Position numbers and translations under genes: made by a program. Below the pieces are notes generated by a model. That model ran no database searches and was not told where the DNA came from. It was given only the letters and a program-made list of their open reading frames with translations. A stretch of 59,894 nt of DNA, from assembly GCA_902763615.1 (NCBI GenBank), contig CACWSX010000012.1, positions 1 to 59,894 of the forward strand, written 5' to 3'. This DNA is from an uncultured Prevotellaceae bacterium. Its GTDB lineage: Bacteria > Bacteroidota > Bacteroidia > Bacteroidales > Bacteroidaceae. Below are positions 52,903 through 59,866 of the stretch, piece after piece (within the stretch, counting starts at the first letter, position 1; each line of letters opens with the position of its first letter).

Positions 52903-54215
52903 AGAAGTCGTGCATACCAGCCACGCACGCCTTGTATCTTGCCATAGGGGAAATGACAGGCTTTCAAGGCAAGCGTCAGTTTCTTGATGCTAGGCACATC
53001 AGTCATTCTCACATGCTTACGCAGCTCCTTCTGGATATCCACAGCCAGCATAAAATAGTCTTTGCTGCGCTCAGCCGGCTCGAAATAGGAGAGCAACACC
53101 GTCTCTGGCGTCGACTGCCGACGATAGTTCTGGTTATGACGCTCAATGTCGGCCTCCTCGTTCTTGGAGAAGTACCACCGTCCCCCACCCCGTAACTCTG
53201 TCACGGCCTGGGCATAGATAGCACGGTGGTCAATGGGCGTGTCGGTATCGATAATACCTGTCACCTCACAGCAGAGATAGCGACGCGAACCCGTGGGGTC
53301 ATAGAGCGGCTCCAGGTCGTTGGTAGTGGCGATAAACGAGGCCATGCGGGGCAGCAGCACATACTGGTCGCTCCGCATCTTACGCGTCTGCACGTTTTTC
53401 TCGGTCAGCACACGCTTGATCTTCGCCTGCTCGCGGTCGGTCTTGGCATTGTATTCATCGATGTTCACCAGCAGCATCCGGCTCAGCATCCGTTCCACCT
53501 GCTCGGCATTGTCGAGTTTGATATCGTCGATATAGTATTCGCGCAATTGGGGCGGCAGTAGCAATCGGCAGAAAGTCGACTTATGGGTACCTTGTGCCCC
53601 GATGAGCATCGGCACGACGGCATTACCGAACTCGCTGGAGAGGTTCAGCCACTGTGCTACCATGGCCAGCATCCAGCTATGGAAATAGTCGGGCCACTTA
53701 TTAAAACCAGTAGGCACACGCCGTGCCAGATCACGGATATGGTCGGTCTGTCCATCCCATGTGCCGCAGTTGCCCAGAAAGTCGAGCACAGGACTGTAAT
53801 CAGGAATCAAGGCACTGCGCACGTATAGCTCCACATCGATCGACCAGGCCACGCCCACCTGTTCCATCTGTTCAATGGCCATCTTCCGAAACGCTCTGTC
53901 GGTCAGCTGCTGCCATGCCGGCTCCGCTGCCTGAATAAGTGGCTCTTCTTGCGAAATAAGTGGTTCTTCTCGTGAAATAAGTGGCTCTTGTCGGACAATA
54001 CTTGGCTCTTTTCGACGGAACTCCTCCGTCTGTTTCATCACATTATACCGCAGATCATAGTTCTCTTTGAAAAACCGCCGCACACCTTCCACGATACGCT
54101 GCCGTTCATTGACAGACGATAACGCTGGGCCATCCTTTTCACATTTAATGCTGAATAGCCAGTTCCTGAAACGCTTCAATAATTCTTCGATATTCATATA
54201 GTTGTCATACTTCAT
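52887..54215 (-). CDS. VapE/VirE-type ATPase (phage or plasmid primase-helicase-like)
   Basis: Cytoplasmic P-loop ATPase of 442 residues. Residues about 110-350 hold the VapE (VirE) helicase-like domain: Walker A GAQGTHKST, Walker B LLVNIDEYN, sensor-like SFIATTNDLEPLYDPTGSRR. The C-terminal part (YFMLAVDIQKELRKHVRMTDVPSIKKL) resembles DUF3874 found at the end of these proteins in Bacteroidota. Typical homologues are ~700 residues with an N-terminal primase-like or VirE_N part, which is absent; the protein instead begins with a helical segment and four 7-residue repeats (EPLIS-type, 53931-54014). It follows the zinc-ribbon and M15 genes and an iteron-like inverted repeat. Likely part of a prophage or mobile element remnant. 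Confidence 0.8.
   Translation of the reverse strand: MKYDNYMNIEELLKRFRNWLFSIKCEKDGPALSSVNERQRIVEGVRRFFKENYDLRYNVMKQTEEFRRKEPSIVRQEPLISREEPLISQEEPLIQAAEPAWQQLTDRAFRKMAIEQMEQVGVAWSIDVELYVRSALIPDYSPVLDFLGNCGTWDGQTDHIRDLARRVPTGFNKWPDYFHSWMLAMVAQWLNLSSEFGNAVVPMLIGAQGTHKSTFCRLLLPPQLREYYIDDIKLDNAEQVERMLSRMLLVNIDEYNAKTDREQAKIKRVLTEKNVQTRKMRSDQYVLLPRMASFIATTNDLEPLYDPTGSRRYLCCEVTGIIDTDTPIDHRAIYAQAVTELRGGGRWYFSKNEEADIERHNQNYRRQSTPETVLLSYFEPAERSKDYFMLAVDIQKELRKHVRMTDVPSIKKLTLALKACHFPYGKIQGVRGWYARLLQERA
53931..54014. repeat. Four 21-bp tandem repeats in the VapE linker
   Basis: Units begin at about 53931, 53952, 53973 and 53994. They encode the 7-residue repeat EPLIS(R/Q)E in the linker before the ATPase domain, with the first-translated unit most diverged (EPSIVRQ). 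Confidence 0.85.
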
Positions 54216-54222
54216 TTTTAAG

Positions 54223-54299
54223 TGACCCTTCTGCCCCTTCTGACCCCCAAGGGAATTCCGACCTTAGGCATCTGGGGGTCAGAAGGGTCACGAGGGTCA
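54223..54299. repeat. Inverted repeat with 9-bp iterons upstream of the VapE gene
   Basis: Left arm 54223-54249 and right arm 54273-54299 are reverse complements at 24 of 27 bases. Each arm holds three copies of a 9-base period with a TGACCC core (the middle left copy is TGCCCC). The spacer is 23 bases. It lies between the VapE start and the zinc-ribbon stop, so it may be an origin-like or protein-binding site, or a hairpin in the transcript. Confidence 0.85.
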
Positions 54300-54300
54300 G

Positions 54301-54477
54301 TTATTTTCTAAAAGACTGCATTATCACGCGCGCGCGTTGGCGCATCATCCACTTCCGCCACGCTCGACGCGTATGCAACTCGTAGTGGCAGTGCCGGCAA
54401 ACCTTCCGCCGCGTGCCCGTCGCATACAACTCGAACTGCTCCTCCGGCAGCTCCCGCCCACAATTTCTGCAAATCAT
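54301..54477 (-). CDS. Small zinc-ribbon protein
   Basis: Short gene of 58 residues. It has two CxxC pairs, CRNC near the N-terminus (Cys3, Cys6) and CRHC (Cys27, Cys30), which should bind one zinc ion. The C-terminal half is very basic (RRAWRKWMMRQRAR), suggesting binding to nucleic acid. Its ATG overlaps the M15 stop in an ATGA junction, so translation is likely coupled. An iteron-like inverted repeat follows its stop and the VapE gene comes next. Similar short CxxC proteins accompany phage-type genes in Bacteroidota. I see no better family name. Confidence 0.7.
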   Translation of the reverse strand: MICRNCGRELPEEQFELYATGTRRKVCRHCHYELHTRRAWRKWMMRQRARVIMQSFRK

Positions 54478-54917
54478 ACCTTATAGTTCTTAATTGCCTG
54501 ATGGCGGTTCTCCTTAGGATCCAGACACACCGAGCAATGTAGCCACATCGCCCCTTTCCTGTTGAACTCAAACAACAACTGGTCGAAATCCACGTTCTTC
54601 TCAATGAACTTGAAGTACTCCTTGCCCTGTTCCACCGAGTCAATGCGGATGTCCATCGCCTCGCCGGACAGATGCTTCGAATTGCCGACACCATGGACAC
54701 CGGCGTTGACCTCCTCAGAACGGAACCCGCTATTGACATAGATCGGTCCGAACACCTCACGCAACGGCTCACCCAACTTCCAACACAAATTAATCAGTGC
54801 GGCCAGTTGCAGGTCATCAGGCGTATTGTCCTTACCATGTTTCTCTGCCCATTCCGAACGGATCATCTCCTTGTAGCTGAAATGCGGACTCAGCATCAAT
54901 TCTTTTCTCTTTGCCAT
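54474..54917 (-). CDS. M15-family peptidase (endolysin-like)
   Basis: Small peptidase of 147 residues that probably cleaves D-Ala-type bonds in peptidoglycan. The M15 signature is present: SGFRSEEVNAGVHGVGNSKHLSGEAMDI with the zinc-binding His and Asp of SKHLSGEAMDI, and the final His of WLHCSV. It has no signal peptide, as in phage endolysins. It is the first gene of the leftward module with the zinc-ribbon and VapE genes. A -7 box at 54968-54975 and a 12-base palindrome (54951-54962) lie just upstream. Confidence 0.85.
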   Translation of the reverse strand: MAKRKELMLSPHFSYKEMIRSEWAEKHGKDNTPDDLQLAALINLCWKLGEPLREVFGPIYVNSGFRSEEVNAGVHGVGNSKHLSGEAMDIRIDSVEQGKEYFKFIEKNVDFDQLLFEFNRKGAMWLHCSVCLDPKENRHQAIKNYKV

Positions 54918-54950
54918 AATTTTTTTACCTTTTTTACTATTTTACCTTTT

Positions 54951-54962
54951 TCAACGCGTTGA
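54951..54962. promoter_or_regulatory. 12-bp palindrome at the M15 promoter
   Basis: The perfect palindrome TCAACGCGTTGA sits just downstream of the -7 box of the leftward module, at about the transcription start. It is a candidate repressor site. Confidence 0.5.
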
Positions 54963-54967
54963 CAATG

Positions 54968-54975
54968 CAAAATTA
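54968..54975 (-). promoter_or_regulatory. -7 promoter box of the M15 module
   Basis: The minus strand reads TAATTTTG, matching TAnnTTTG, 50 bases before the M15 ATG. Confidence 0.55.
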
Positions 54976-55113
54976 CGGCATCGTCGTCCGTTGGCCAAAA
55001 AGTCGTAAAATGTCGTAATAAGATATTATCAGCATCTTATGCAAGACGCTGATTCTCTGTGGCATATAAGATGTCTGGCAACAGGAATTTACGACAGACC
55101 CAGGATGGTTGTC

Positions 55114-55605
55114 TTAACAAATGCTACTGACGGCCCGGCTCAGTGTAACGCTTAGGCTATTGACATGTATAGGAATCCCCAAATGTCTCATCCTCCGAAT
55201 TAACAGGTGTTTCAGGTCATTAAAGGGCTGGCTCTGCGTCAGATTATTGCGTTTCTGTGGCGTCATGAATCTAATAAGCAGCCTCAGCAGTGATGCCTGT
55301 CCCTTGTTACGGAGAACATTGATCATATAATCCCCGTGATCATCCATTTTCAGTTCAATGATGCGCAGGGCCAGCATTTCCTTCAGTTCCACAACCAACT
55401 GCAAACGACGAGCATGGTCGATATATCGGTCAAAGATACAACTGATGTAATAGGCTTGTCGGATACGCTCATCCTCATGAGTCAGCAGGTCGACGGCTTT
55501 CAGGTTTATGACTTTCTTTTCCGTGAGCATCAGATACTGCCTGTCATCAGAGAGGTTAACGCTCACAAGTTGGGTAGATGTCAGGCTTTCGTTATTGATT
55601 TCCAT
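55114..55605 (-). CDS. Unrecognised protein
   Basis: Protein of 163 residues I cannot place. It begins MEINNESLTSTQLVSVNLSD, has no signal peptide or clear membrane helix, and is mostly helical by composition. Basic segments near the end (LKHLLIRRMRHLG) could bind nucleic acid. It lies between the M15 module and a terminator in the same direction, so it may belong to the mobile module; about 200 bases separate it from M15. A hairpin terminator at 55643-55669 isolates it from the DUF3244-like gene upstream. Confidence 0.55.
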   Translation of the reverse strand: MEINNESLTSTQLVSVNLSDDRQYLMLTEKKVINLKAVDLLTHEDERIRQAYYISCIFDRYIDHARRLQLVVELKEMLALRIIELKMDDHGDYMINVLRNKGQASLLRLLIRFMTPQKRNNLTQSQPFNDLKHLLIRRMRHLGIPIHVNSLSVTLSRAVSSIC

Positions 55606-55642
55606 TTCTTATGTTGTTTTAATTAGATTCTAAGCGAAAAAA

Positions 55643-55669
55643 AGTGCCACCCAGCTTTTGGGTGGCACT
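55643..55669 (-). terminator. Terminator of the DUF3244-like gene
   Basis: A 10-bp perfect stem (AGTGCCACCC with GGGTGGCACT) and a 7-base loop are followed on the minus strand by a run of seven T. It lies 28 bases after the stop of the gene at 55697-56071. Confidence 0.9.
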
Positions 55670-55696
55670 CAGTCGACTTAATAAACAGATAAGGGG

Positions 55697-56071
55697 TCAG
55701 TCTTCCACAACTGTGACACGATACCGAGCTAACAAGCCGTCGGCCGTGGAGAGTGTTACAATGTACTCACCCGTGCTATAGCCAGCAAAATTGTAGATAG
55801 CCGGTACACCATTGTAAAGTGGCTGCGAGAACGAATCAAGCAACAAATTGTTCTGTTCAATAGTAACATACAAACAAGTGATGTCATAGTTCGAACAAAT
55901 AGAGAACACACCTGATTCAGAGTCAATCCAAGCATTAACAAGATATTCCGTAGGTGATTTATACGGAATTGGTTTGGGAGGGATTTCTTCCTCTGACTCA
56001 AAGTAATCTGCAAAAGATTCTGATGGCAATAAAAACAGCCCCATCAGTAGCATAAATAAAAATTTCTTCAT
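55697..56071 (-). CDS. Small secreted DUF3244-like protein
   Basis: Secreted beta-rich protein of 124 residues. The ATG at 56071 begins a signal peptide (MKKFLFMLLMGLFLLPSESFA); ten extra upstream residues would overlap the promoter. The mature part (NAWIDSESGVFSICSNYDIT to STGEYIVTLSTADGLLARYR) resembles a single DUF3244 beta-sandwich and is similar in plan to the last domain of the large proteins at 16342-21445. Function unknown. It diverges from a TPR/HTH lipoprotein gene, the same combination as at 14.9-21.4 kb. Confidence 0.72.
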   Translation of the reverse strand: MKKFLFMLLMGLFLLPSESFADYFESEEEIPPKPIPYKSPTEYLVNAWIDSESGVFSICSNYDITCLYVTIEQNNLLLDSFSQPLYNGVPAIYNFAGYSTGEYIVTLSTADGLLARYRVTVVED

Positions 56072-56098
56072 AACTTTATTTTTTAAAAAACGACACTG

Positions 56099-56106
56099 CA
56101 AAATTA
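56099..56106 (-). promoter_or_regulatory. -7 promoter box of the DUF3244-like gene
   Basis: TAATTTTG on the minus strand, 27 bases before the ATG at 56071. Confidence 0.55.
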
Positions 56107-56193
56107 TTGCTTCATAAATAAATTTGGGAATAATCTATATTTCAGTTTTTTCAAATATAATTATCTTGAAATAAGCAAATTACAGTCTTTTTG

Positions 56194-56217
56194 TTTCAAA
56201 AATGGCGATTTTTGAAA
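56194..56217. promoter_or_regulatory. Perfect 10-bp inverted repeat in the divergent TPR/DUF3244 promoter
   Basis: TTTCAAAAAT and its exact reverse complement are separated by GGCG. It lies midway between the divergent genes and is a candidate operator for the membrane HTH regulator or the XRE protein. A related word, TTTCAAAAAT, recurs near 58624. Confidence 0.55.
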
Positions 56218-56312
56218 TAGTTTTTTAACCCTTCAATATTTATAAATTGTTTCATTTTGCCCTTTTTACCAAAATAGACAGGATAATATTTTCGATTTTG
56301 GGTGTTTTTTTA

Positions 56313-56320
56313 TATCTTTG
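56313..56320 (+). promoter_or_regulatory. -7 promoter box of the second TPR/HTH lipoprotein
   Basis: TATCTTTG matches the -7 form exactly and ends 5 bases before the ATG at 56326. Confidence 0.65.
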
Positions 56321-56325
56321 CAGCC

Positions 56326-57891
56326 ATGAAAAAGAGTCAAATAATAACCTTATTAGCTCTGCTCATAATATCCAGTTGTGAGCATAAGGGAATATGGGAT
56401 CAATTTAACGAGATAGAATCATTAACAGATCGTGAACAATTTGATTCCGCTTATGTGAAATTGTCAAAGATAAATGAGGGCACACTTTGCAATGATGACG
56501 AACGAGCACACTACTATCTATTACGTACTCAATTAGGTTACCTGACTCAGAATCCAGATAGTACAAATATGCTAGACAGTCTTGTAATACCATACTTTTC
56601 CCAAAAGAATGACCATAAGAATTTAGCCACTGCTTATTACAGCATGGGTTATAGTGTGGCTACAAAAGGTGATTATGCCAAAGCTATTTTATATTACAAA
56701 ACAGCTGAAGAACAAGCAATCGCTGTGGATAATAACAAAATATTATATAAGGTGTACGAAGGTCTGTCCGTTATAAATGGGCTAACAGGAAATTATCATC
56801 TTGAATTAGAATATGCCAAAAATGCATTAAAAACGGTACAGCAAGTCAATAATAACAAATGGACATGTGATGCACTTTATAACATGGCACTTGCCTTTTC
56901 TCGACTTAAACAAAAAGATAGCTCATTATATTATATAAATAAGATGGAGCCATTTCTTAAATATGTTCCAAAAAATGATTTGCCTCATACTTTAGTCAGT
57001 ATTGCTTATCTATATAAACATACAAATCCCCATAAAGCAAAGTATTATTTGGAAAAGTCTCTATCAGAGATCGAGTCATCATACGCTTTAGCACATTTGG
57101 CAGATATTTATTTAAACGAGGGAGAGATGGACAAGGCTTATCATATATGGAAAAGGGCCCTCAATGTTCACGACAGGAGACCAAAGGACAAAATCTTGCA
57201 TAACATCTTAGAATATGATATCATCCATGGCAATATTGATCATGTATGCGGAACTGTTAATGAAATTATTACGATTAAGGATAGTATAATTGATAACCTA
57301 AGGAACGACACCATCAAAGACCTACAACTTCGTTTTGACCATGAGGTAGCCATACGTAAGCAAGAAACAATTACCAACAACTGGCAAAAAGGTCTTTTGG
57401 CAGCAATTCTGTTTATATCTTTGCTTATCGCCTATATAATAATAAAAAGGTATAGGGAAAAGAACAAGATACAGGAAGCACAAATGCAGATTAACGATTT
57501 AATGGATCAAATACGTAAATTGGAAGAATCTGAAGAAGATAATAGCGCTGCAATCCAAAAACTGAACGACCAGATTAAGAATATAATGGATAAAGAGGGG
57601 GCTCTTTTGAAACAAGGTAAGATACTCTATGACCGGATTAAAGATGGGAAAAAAGTGCATGGGTGGCGAAAGAAAGACTTTGAATTGTTCATCAATTATT
57701 ATAAGGCAATTGATTATAAAACGGTGAATCGTTTGGAGAAGACGAAACGAAAAGAAAAACTAACGCCTCAGAAAATGTTTTTCCTTCTTTTGAATGAAAT
57801 GGGATATGACAAGAAAGATATTGCCAGAATATTAAGTATTTCAGATACCAGTGTAAATACATTGTATTTCAGGACAAAACCTATCGAATAA
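56326..57891 (+). CDS. Membrane TPR lipoprotein with cytoplasmic HTH (second copy)
   Basis: Predicted transmembrane regulator of 521 residues, same plan as the protein at 14878-16320. The start is 5 bases after a -7 box. A lipoprotein signal ends at Cys18 (LIISSC), the same position as in the other copy. Residues about 25-330 are TPR-like (GDYAKAILYYKTAEEQ, EMDKAYHIWKRAL). One membrane helix follows (about residues 355-375, LLAAILFISLLIAYIII), then a coiled coil and a C-terminal HTH (MGYDKKDIARILSISDTSVNTLYFRT). Sequence similarity to the first copy is low, so this is a family rather than a recent duplication. It diverges from a DUF3244-like gene. The ligand and targets are unknown. Confidence 0.75.
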   Translation: MKKSQIITLLALLIISSCEHKGIWDQFNEIESLTDREQFDSAYVKLSKINEGTLCNDDERAHYYLLRTQLGYLTQNPDSTNMLDSLVIPYFSQKNDHKNLATAYYSMGYSVATKGDYAKAILYYKTAEEQAIAVDNNKILYKVYEGLSVINGLTGNYHLELEYAKNALKTVQQVNNNKWTCDALYNMALAFSRLKQKDSSLYYINKMEPFLKYVPKNDLPHTLVSIAYLYKHTNPHKAKYYLEKSLSEIESSYALAHLADIYLNEGEMDKAYHIWKRALNVHDRRPKDKILHNILEYDIIHGNIDHVCGTVNEIITIKDSIIDNLRNDTIKDLQLRFDHEVAIRKQETITNNWQKGLLAAILFISLLIAYIIIKRYREKNKIQEAQMQINDLMDQIRKLEESEEDNSAAIQKLNDQIKNIMDKEGALLKQGKILYDRIKDGKKVHGWRKKDFELFINYYKAIDYKTVNRLEKTKRKEKLTPQKMFFLLLNEMGYDKKDIARILSISDTSVNTLYFRTKPIE

Positions 57892-57893
57892 GG

Positions 57894-58253
57894 CTAAAGC
57901 ACCTCTTTTTTGAGCCTATCGATCTGGGCAAGACTCATTACGTTCGCTTCAGAGATGGTATCAGCTATCAGATCGAGTTGACGAACCAGTTTCTGCAGTA
58001 TATCCTCCCTATTGGTATACAACAGTTTTTCTTTTGATGCAACGAAATCTGGAGAAAAAAGTCTGTCCAAGCTTATCTTACCTTGATAATAATAGAGAAC
58101 CGACAGAAGGACAGAGGCATAAACCTCTTCCCCATTCTCTAATCGCGACAACACAGGCTGACTGAGGTGTGTGGCCCAAGCCAACTCCTTCTGTGTCATC
58201 CCCAACATAAGCCGGATCTGCCGAAGCCTTTCGCCAAGAATCATTGAATCCAT
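57894..58253 (-). CDS. XRE-family transcriptional regulator
   Basis: DNA-binding protein of about 119 residues from the ATG at 58253; a longer frame to 58358 exists but only adds unconserved residues. The HTH is LGERLRQIRLMLGMTQKELAWATHLSQPVLSRLENG, a standard Cro/C1 type. The C-terminal part (ISLDRLFSPDFVASKEKLL, then a helical tail) may form a dimer interface. It is convergent with the TPR/HTH gene, with 2 bases between the stops. Its own likely -7 box is far upstream (58541-58548), leaving a long leader that contains a structured element. Confidence 0.82.
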   Translation of the reverse strand: MDSMILGERLRQIRLMLGMTQKELAWATHLSQPVLSRLENGEEVYASVLLSVLYYYQGKISLDRLFSPDFVASKEKLLYTNREDILQKLVRQLDLIADTISEANVMSLAQIDRLKKEVL

Positions 58254-58371
58254 CGTCTGTTCGTTTATAAGAAAACACCCATCGAACAAATAGAATAGAT
58301 AAAGGCGTGTGCATGTCGCCATTATCAATTCAAAGGCCATCGGATTAGCCGTCGTCAAATAATGAACAACC

Positions 58372-58424
58372 GCTCACGCCCAGTATGATAATAGCCTAAA
58401 AGGCCACATACCATAAGCGTGAGC
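58372..58424. repeat. Stem-loop element in the XRE leader
   Basis: GCTCACGC (58372-58379) pairs with GCGTGAGC (58417-58424). Inside, GCCT and AGGC around a short A-run can form a second stem (about 58394-58404). It could be a leader RNA structure or a small interspersed repeat. Confidence 0.5.
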
Positions 58425-58540
58425 ATTTATCTGTCCATTATCCCTGACTAAACTTTTTCCGATGTTTTTGAATTAGGATAACTTCTATCTAAATGCTCTG
58501 TCCTCATTCGCCCCTTGTGGGAGCAGAACGATTCCGATTG

Positions 58541-58548
58541 CAAAAATA
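58541..58548 (-). promoter_or_regulatory. Possible -7 promoter box of the XRE gene
   Basis: TATTTTTG on the minus strand followed by CAA. It would give the XRE gene a leader of nearly 290 bases, so the assignment is tentative. Confidence 0.4.
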
Positions 58549-58712
58549 AAAAAACTTTCCCATCCCACAAAACATATTAGCGATTTTTAAGTGTTTTTGA
58601 ATGACCATTGAAACATACCCACTATTTCAAAAATAACGAAAATACACAACTTATGCAATCTATCATCCTTATTATCAATAGTTTACATTCAAATTGTTTG
58701 AAATAAGAATTA

Positions 58713-58744
58713 CTTGTTATAATGGAACATTTTTCATATCTTTG
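58713..58744 (+). promoter_or_regulatory. Promoter of the fibre-like gene
   Basis: A -33-like CTTG (58713-58716) and a -7 TATCTTTG (58737-58744) are 20 bases apart. The ATG at 58795 is 50 bases downstream. Confidence 0.6.
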
Positions 58745-58794
58745 CCCACAAAAACTATAATATATATGTATAATCACGTAAAAACAGTCAGAGT

Positions 58795-59316
58795 ATGAAA
58801 AAAAGAATTCCTATTTTCTTTCTATTGCTGATCATAGCAATAACAGCAAGTGCACAGTTGAAGGTTAATAGCTCAGGAAAAGTCGGCATCCAGACAACTT
58901 TAACAAACCTACAACCCAGGTTAACTGTCGGGAACGTTTCTCCTTCCGACGCTAGCGTAGGAATAGCCAGCACTCCCGACGTGATGAACAAAAACAACAT
59001 CGGAGTTTTAGGTGCTGTTAATGCCAATTCCAATTATACCAATGATAAGAACTATGGTGTTTTAGGTATAGTCTCTTCAATGAACAACAATCATGGCCGA
59101 AACTATGGAGTAAGTGGCATGATTGGCCCCCTTGGACAGCATTATGGCGGTGCAGGAGTTTATGGAGCTTATTCTACAACCTATTATTCATCTCCGACAA
59201 ATATCTCAGGGGCATACGCTGGCTATTTCGTTGGTCCTGTATATGTTACTGGCAATATGACCGTCCCCTGCATGTCAAGGATTTTTTGCAATTGTGTTAT
59301 GATTATAAGGAATTGA
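58795..59316 (+). CDS. Secreted Gly/Asn-rich fibre-like protein, probably truncated
   Basis: Secreted protein of 173 residues with signal peptide MKKRIPIFFLLLIIAITASAQ. The mature part repeats a Gly-rich motif about every 20-25 residues (NNIGVLGAVN, KNYGVLGIVS, RNYGVSGMIG, GGAGVYGAYS), like the shaft of tail-fibre-type proteins. Such proteins usually continue into a longer C-terminal, often S74-type, domain. Here the frame runs into an unlike tail (MSRIFCNCVMIIRN) soon after GYFVGPVYVTGNMT. Another frame of the same bases reads VKDFLQLCYDYKELKFIFE up to a stop near 59330, which suggests a frameshift or deletion. The gene may be a truncated relic. A lipocalin-like gene follows within 20 bases. 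Confidence 0.6.
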   Translation: MKKRIPIFFLLLIIAITASAQLKVNSSGKVGIQTTLTNLQPRLTVGNVSPSDASVGIASTPDVMNKNNIGVLGAVNANSNYTNDKNYGVLGIVSSMNNNHGRNYGVSGMIGPLGQHYGGAGVYGAYSTTYYSSPTNISGAYAGYFVGPVYVTGNMTVPCMSRIFCNCVMIIRN

Positions 59317-59336
59317 AGTTTATATTTGAATGATTT

Positions 59337-59798
59337 ATGATAAAGATTTGGTTTTATTTAATAGCAACGGTGATGCTAACAATGATGTTCGCAGGTTGCA
59401 GCAGCGATGACATCGAGTCGCCCAATGACACAAAATCAGAAATCCTGGGAACGTGGGAGTTAGTTGAATATGACGCTTTTGGAGGTCCTCAGATAGACTC
59501 AATGATGATTAGTTTTTCCAGAGATGGAATATGGGAAACTATGTATAGTTTTTTTGGTAACAAAACTGATGATGATTTTCATGGAAAATACACCCTTATC
59601 AATAAAAAAGAGGATAATAACACATTCATCCAGGCAGATCAAGAAGGAGAATATCTTTCCGGATGGATATTAAGACTATGGTTTAGTGATGATATATATA
59701 CTGATTATCGTATCATCAAGATTACTGATGACAAAATGTATCTCATGTCATGGGGATATTTACATTTTACTTATTACTATACTTTTCAACGTTATTAA
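59337..59798 (+). CDS. Lipocalin-like lipoprotein
   Basis: Small lipoprotein of 153 residues with lipid-attachment Cys at the end of MIKIWFYLIATVMLTMMFAGC. The mature part opens with ILGTWELVEYDAFGG, the usual first strand of lipocalin-like domains, and continues as a beta-barrel-like series (WETMYSFFGN, YTDYRIIKITDDKMYL). Members bind small hydrophobic ligands or have unknown functions. It starts 20 bases after the fibre-like frame ends and is followed by a hairpin (59842-59866). AT-rich, like the TPR region and unlike the rest of the window. Confidence 0.75.
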   Translation: MIKIWFYLIATVMLTMMFAGCSSDDIESPNDTKSEILGTWELVEYDAFGGPQIDSMMISFSRDGIWETMYSFFGNKTDDDFHGKYTLINKKEDNNTFIQADQEGEYLSGWILRLWFSDDIYTDYRIIKITDDKMYLMSWGYLHFTYYYTFQRY

Positions 59799-59841
59799 TC
59801 CTTAATTCCGCAACACTATAGTTTAACATTATTTATAAGTG

Positions 59842-59866
59842 CCTGAGCAACAAAAAGTTGCCCAGG
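59842..59866 (+). terminator. Hairpin after the lipocalin-like gene
   Basis: CCTGAGCAAC (59842-59851) pairs with GTTGCCCAGG (59857-59866) with one mismatch and a 5-base A loop. The T-run that follows is short, so it may be a weak terminator. Confidence 0.5.

Larger units (their letters stand above)
58254..58794. other. Gene-poor stretch with leader structure and two promoters
   Basis: No convincing gene was found. The left part is the probable leader of the XRE gene and contains an inverted repeat (58372-58424). The right part is AT-rich and holds the -7 boxes of the XRE gene and of the fibre-like gene. A TTGAAATAAG word (58698-58707) is shared with the TPR promoter region at 56166. Confidence 0.6.

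Noticed and set aside
54308-54772. Frame of 154 codons overlapping the M15 and zinc-ribbon genes
   Set aside because: Most of it is M15 coding sequence in another frame. The real genes have zinc-binding motifs and an ATGA overlap.
58372-58424. tRNA or known riboswitch
   Set aside because: The stem lengths do not form a cloverleaf, and no conserved riboswitch core was recognised.
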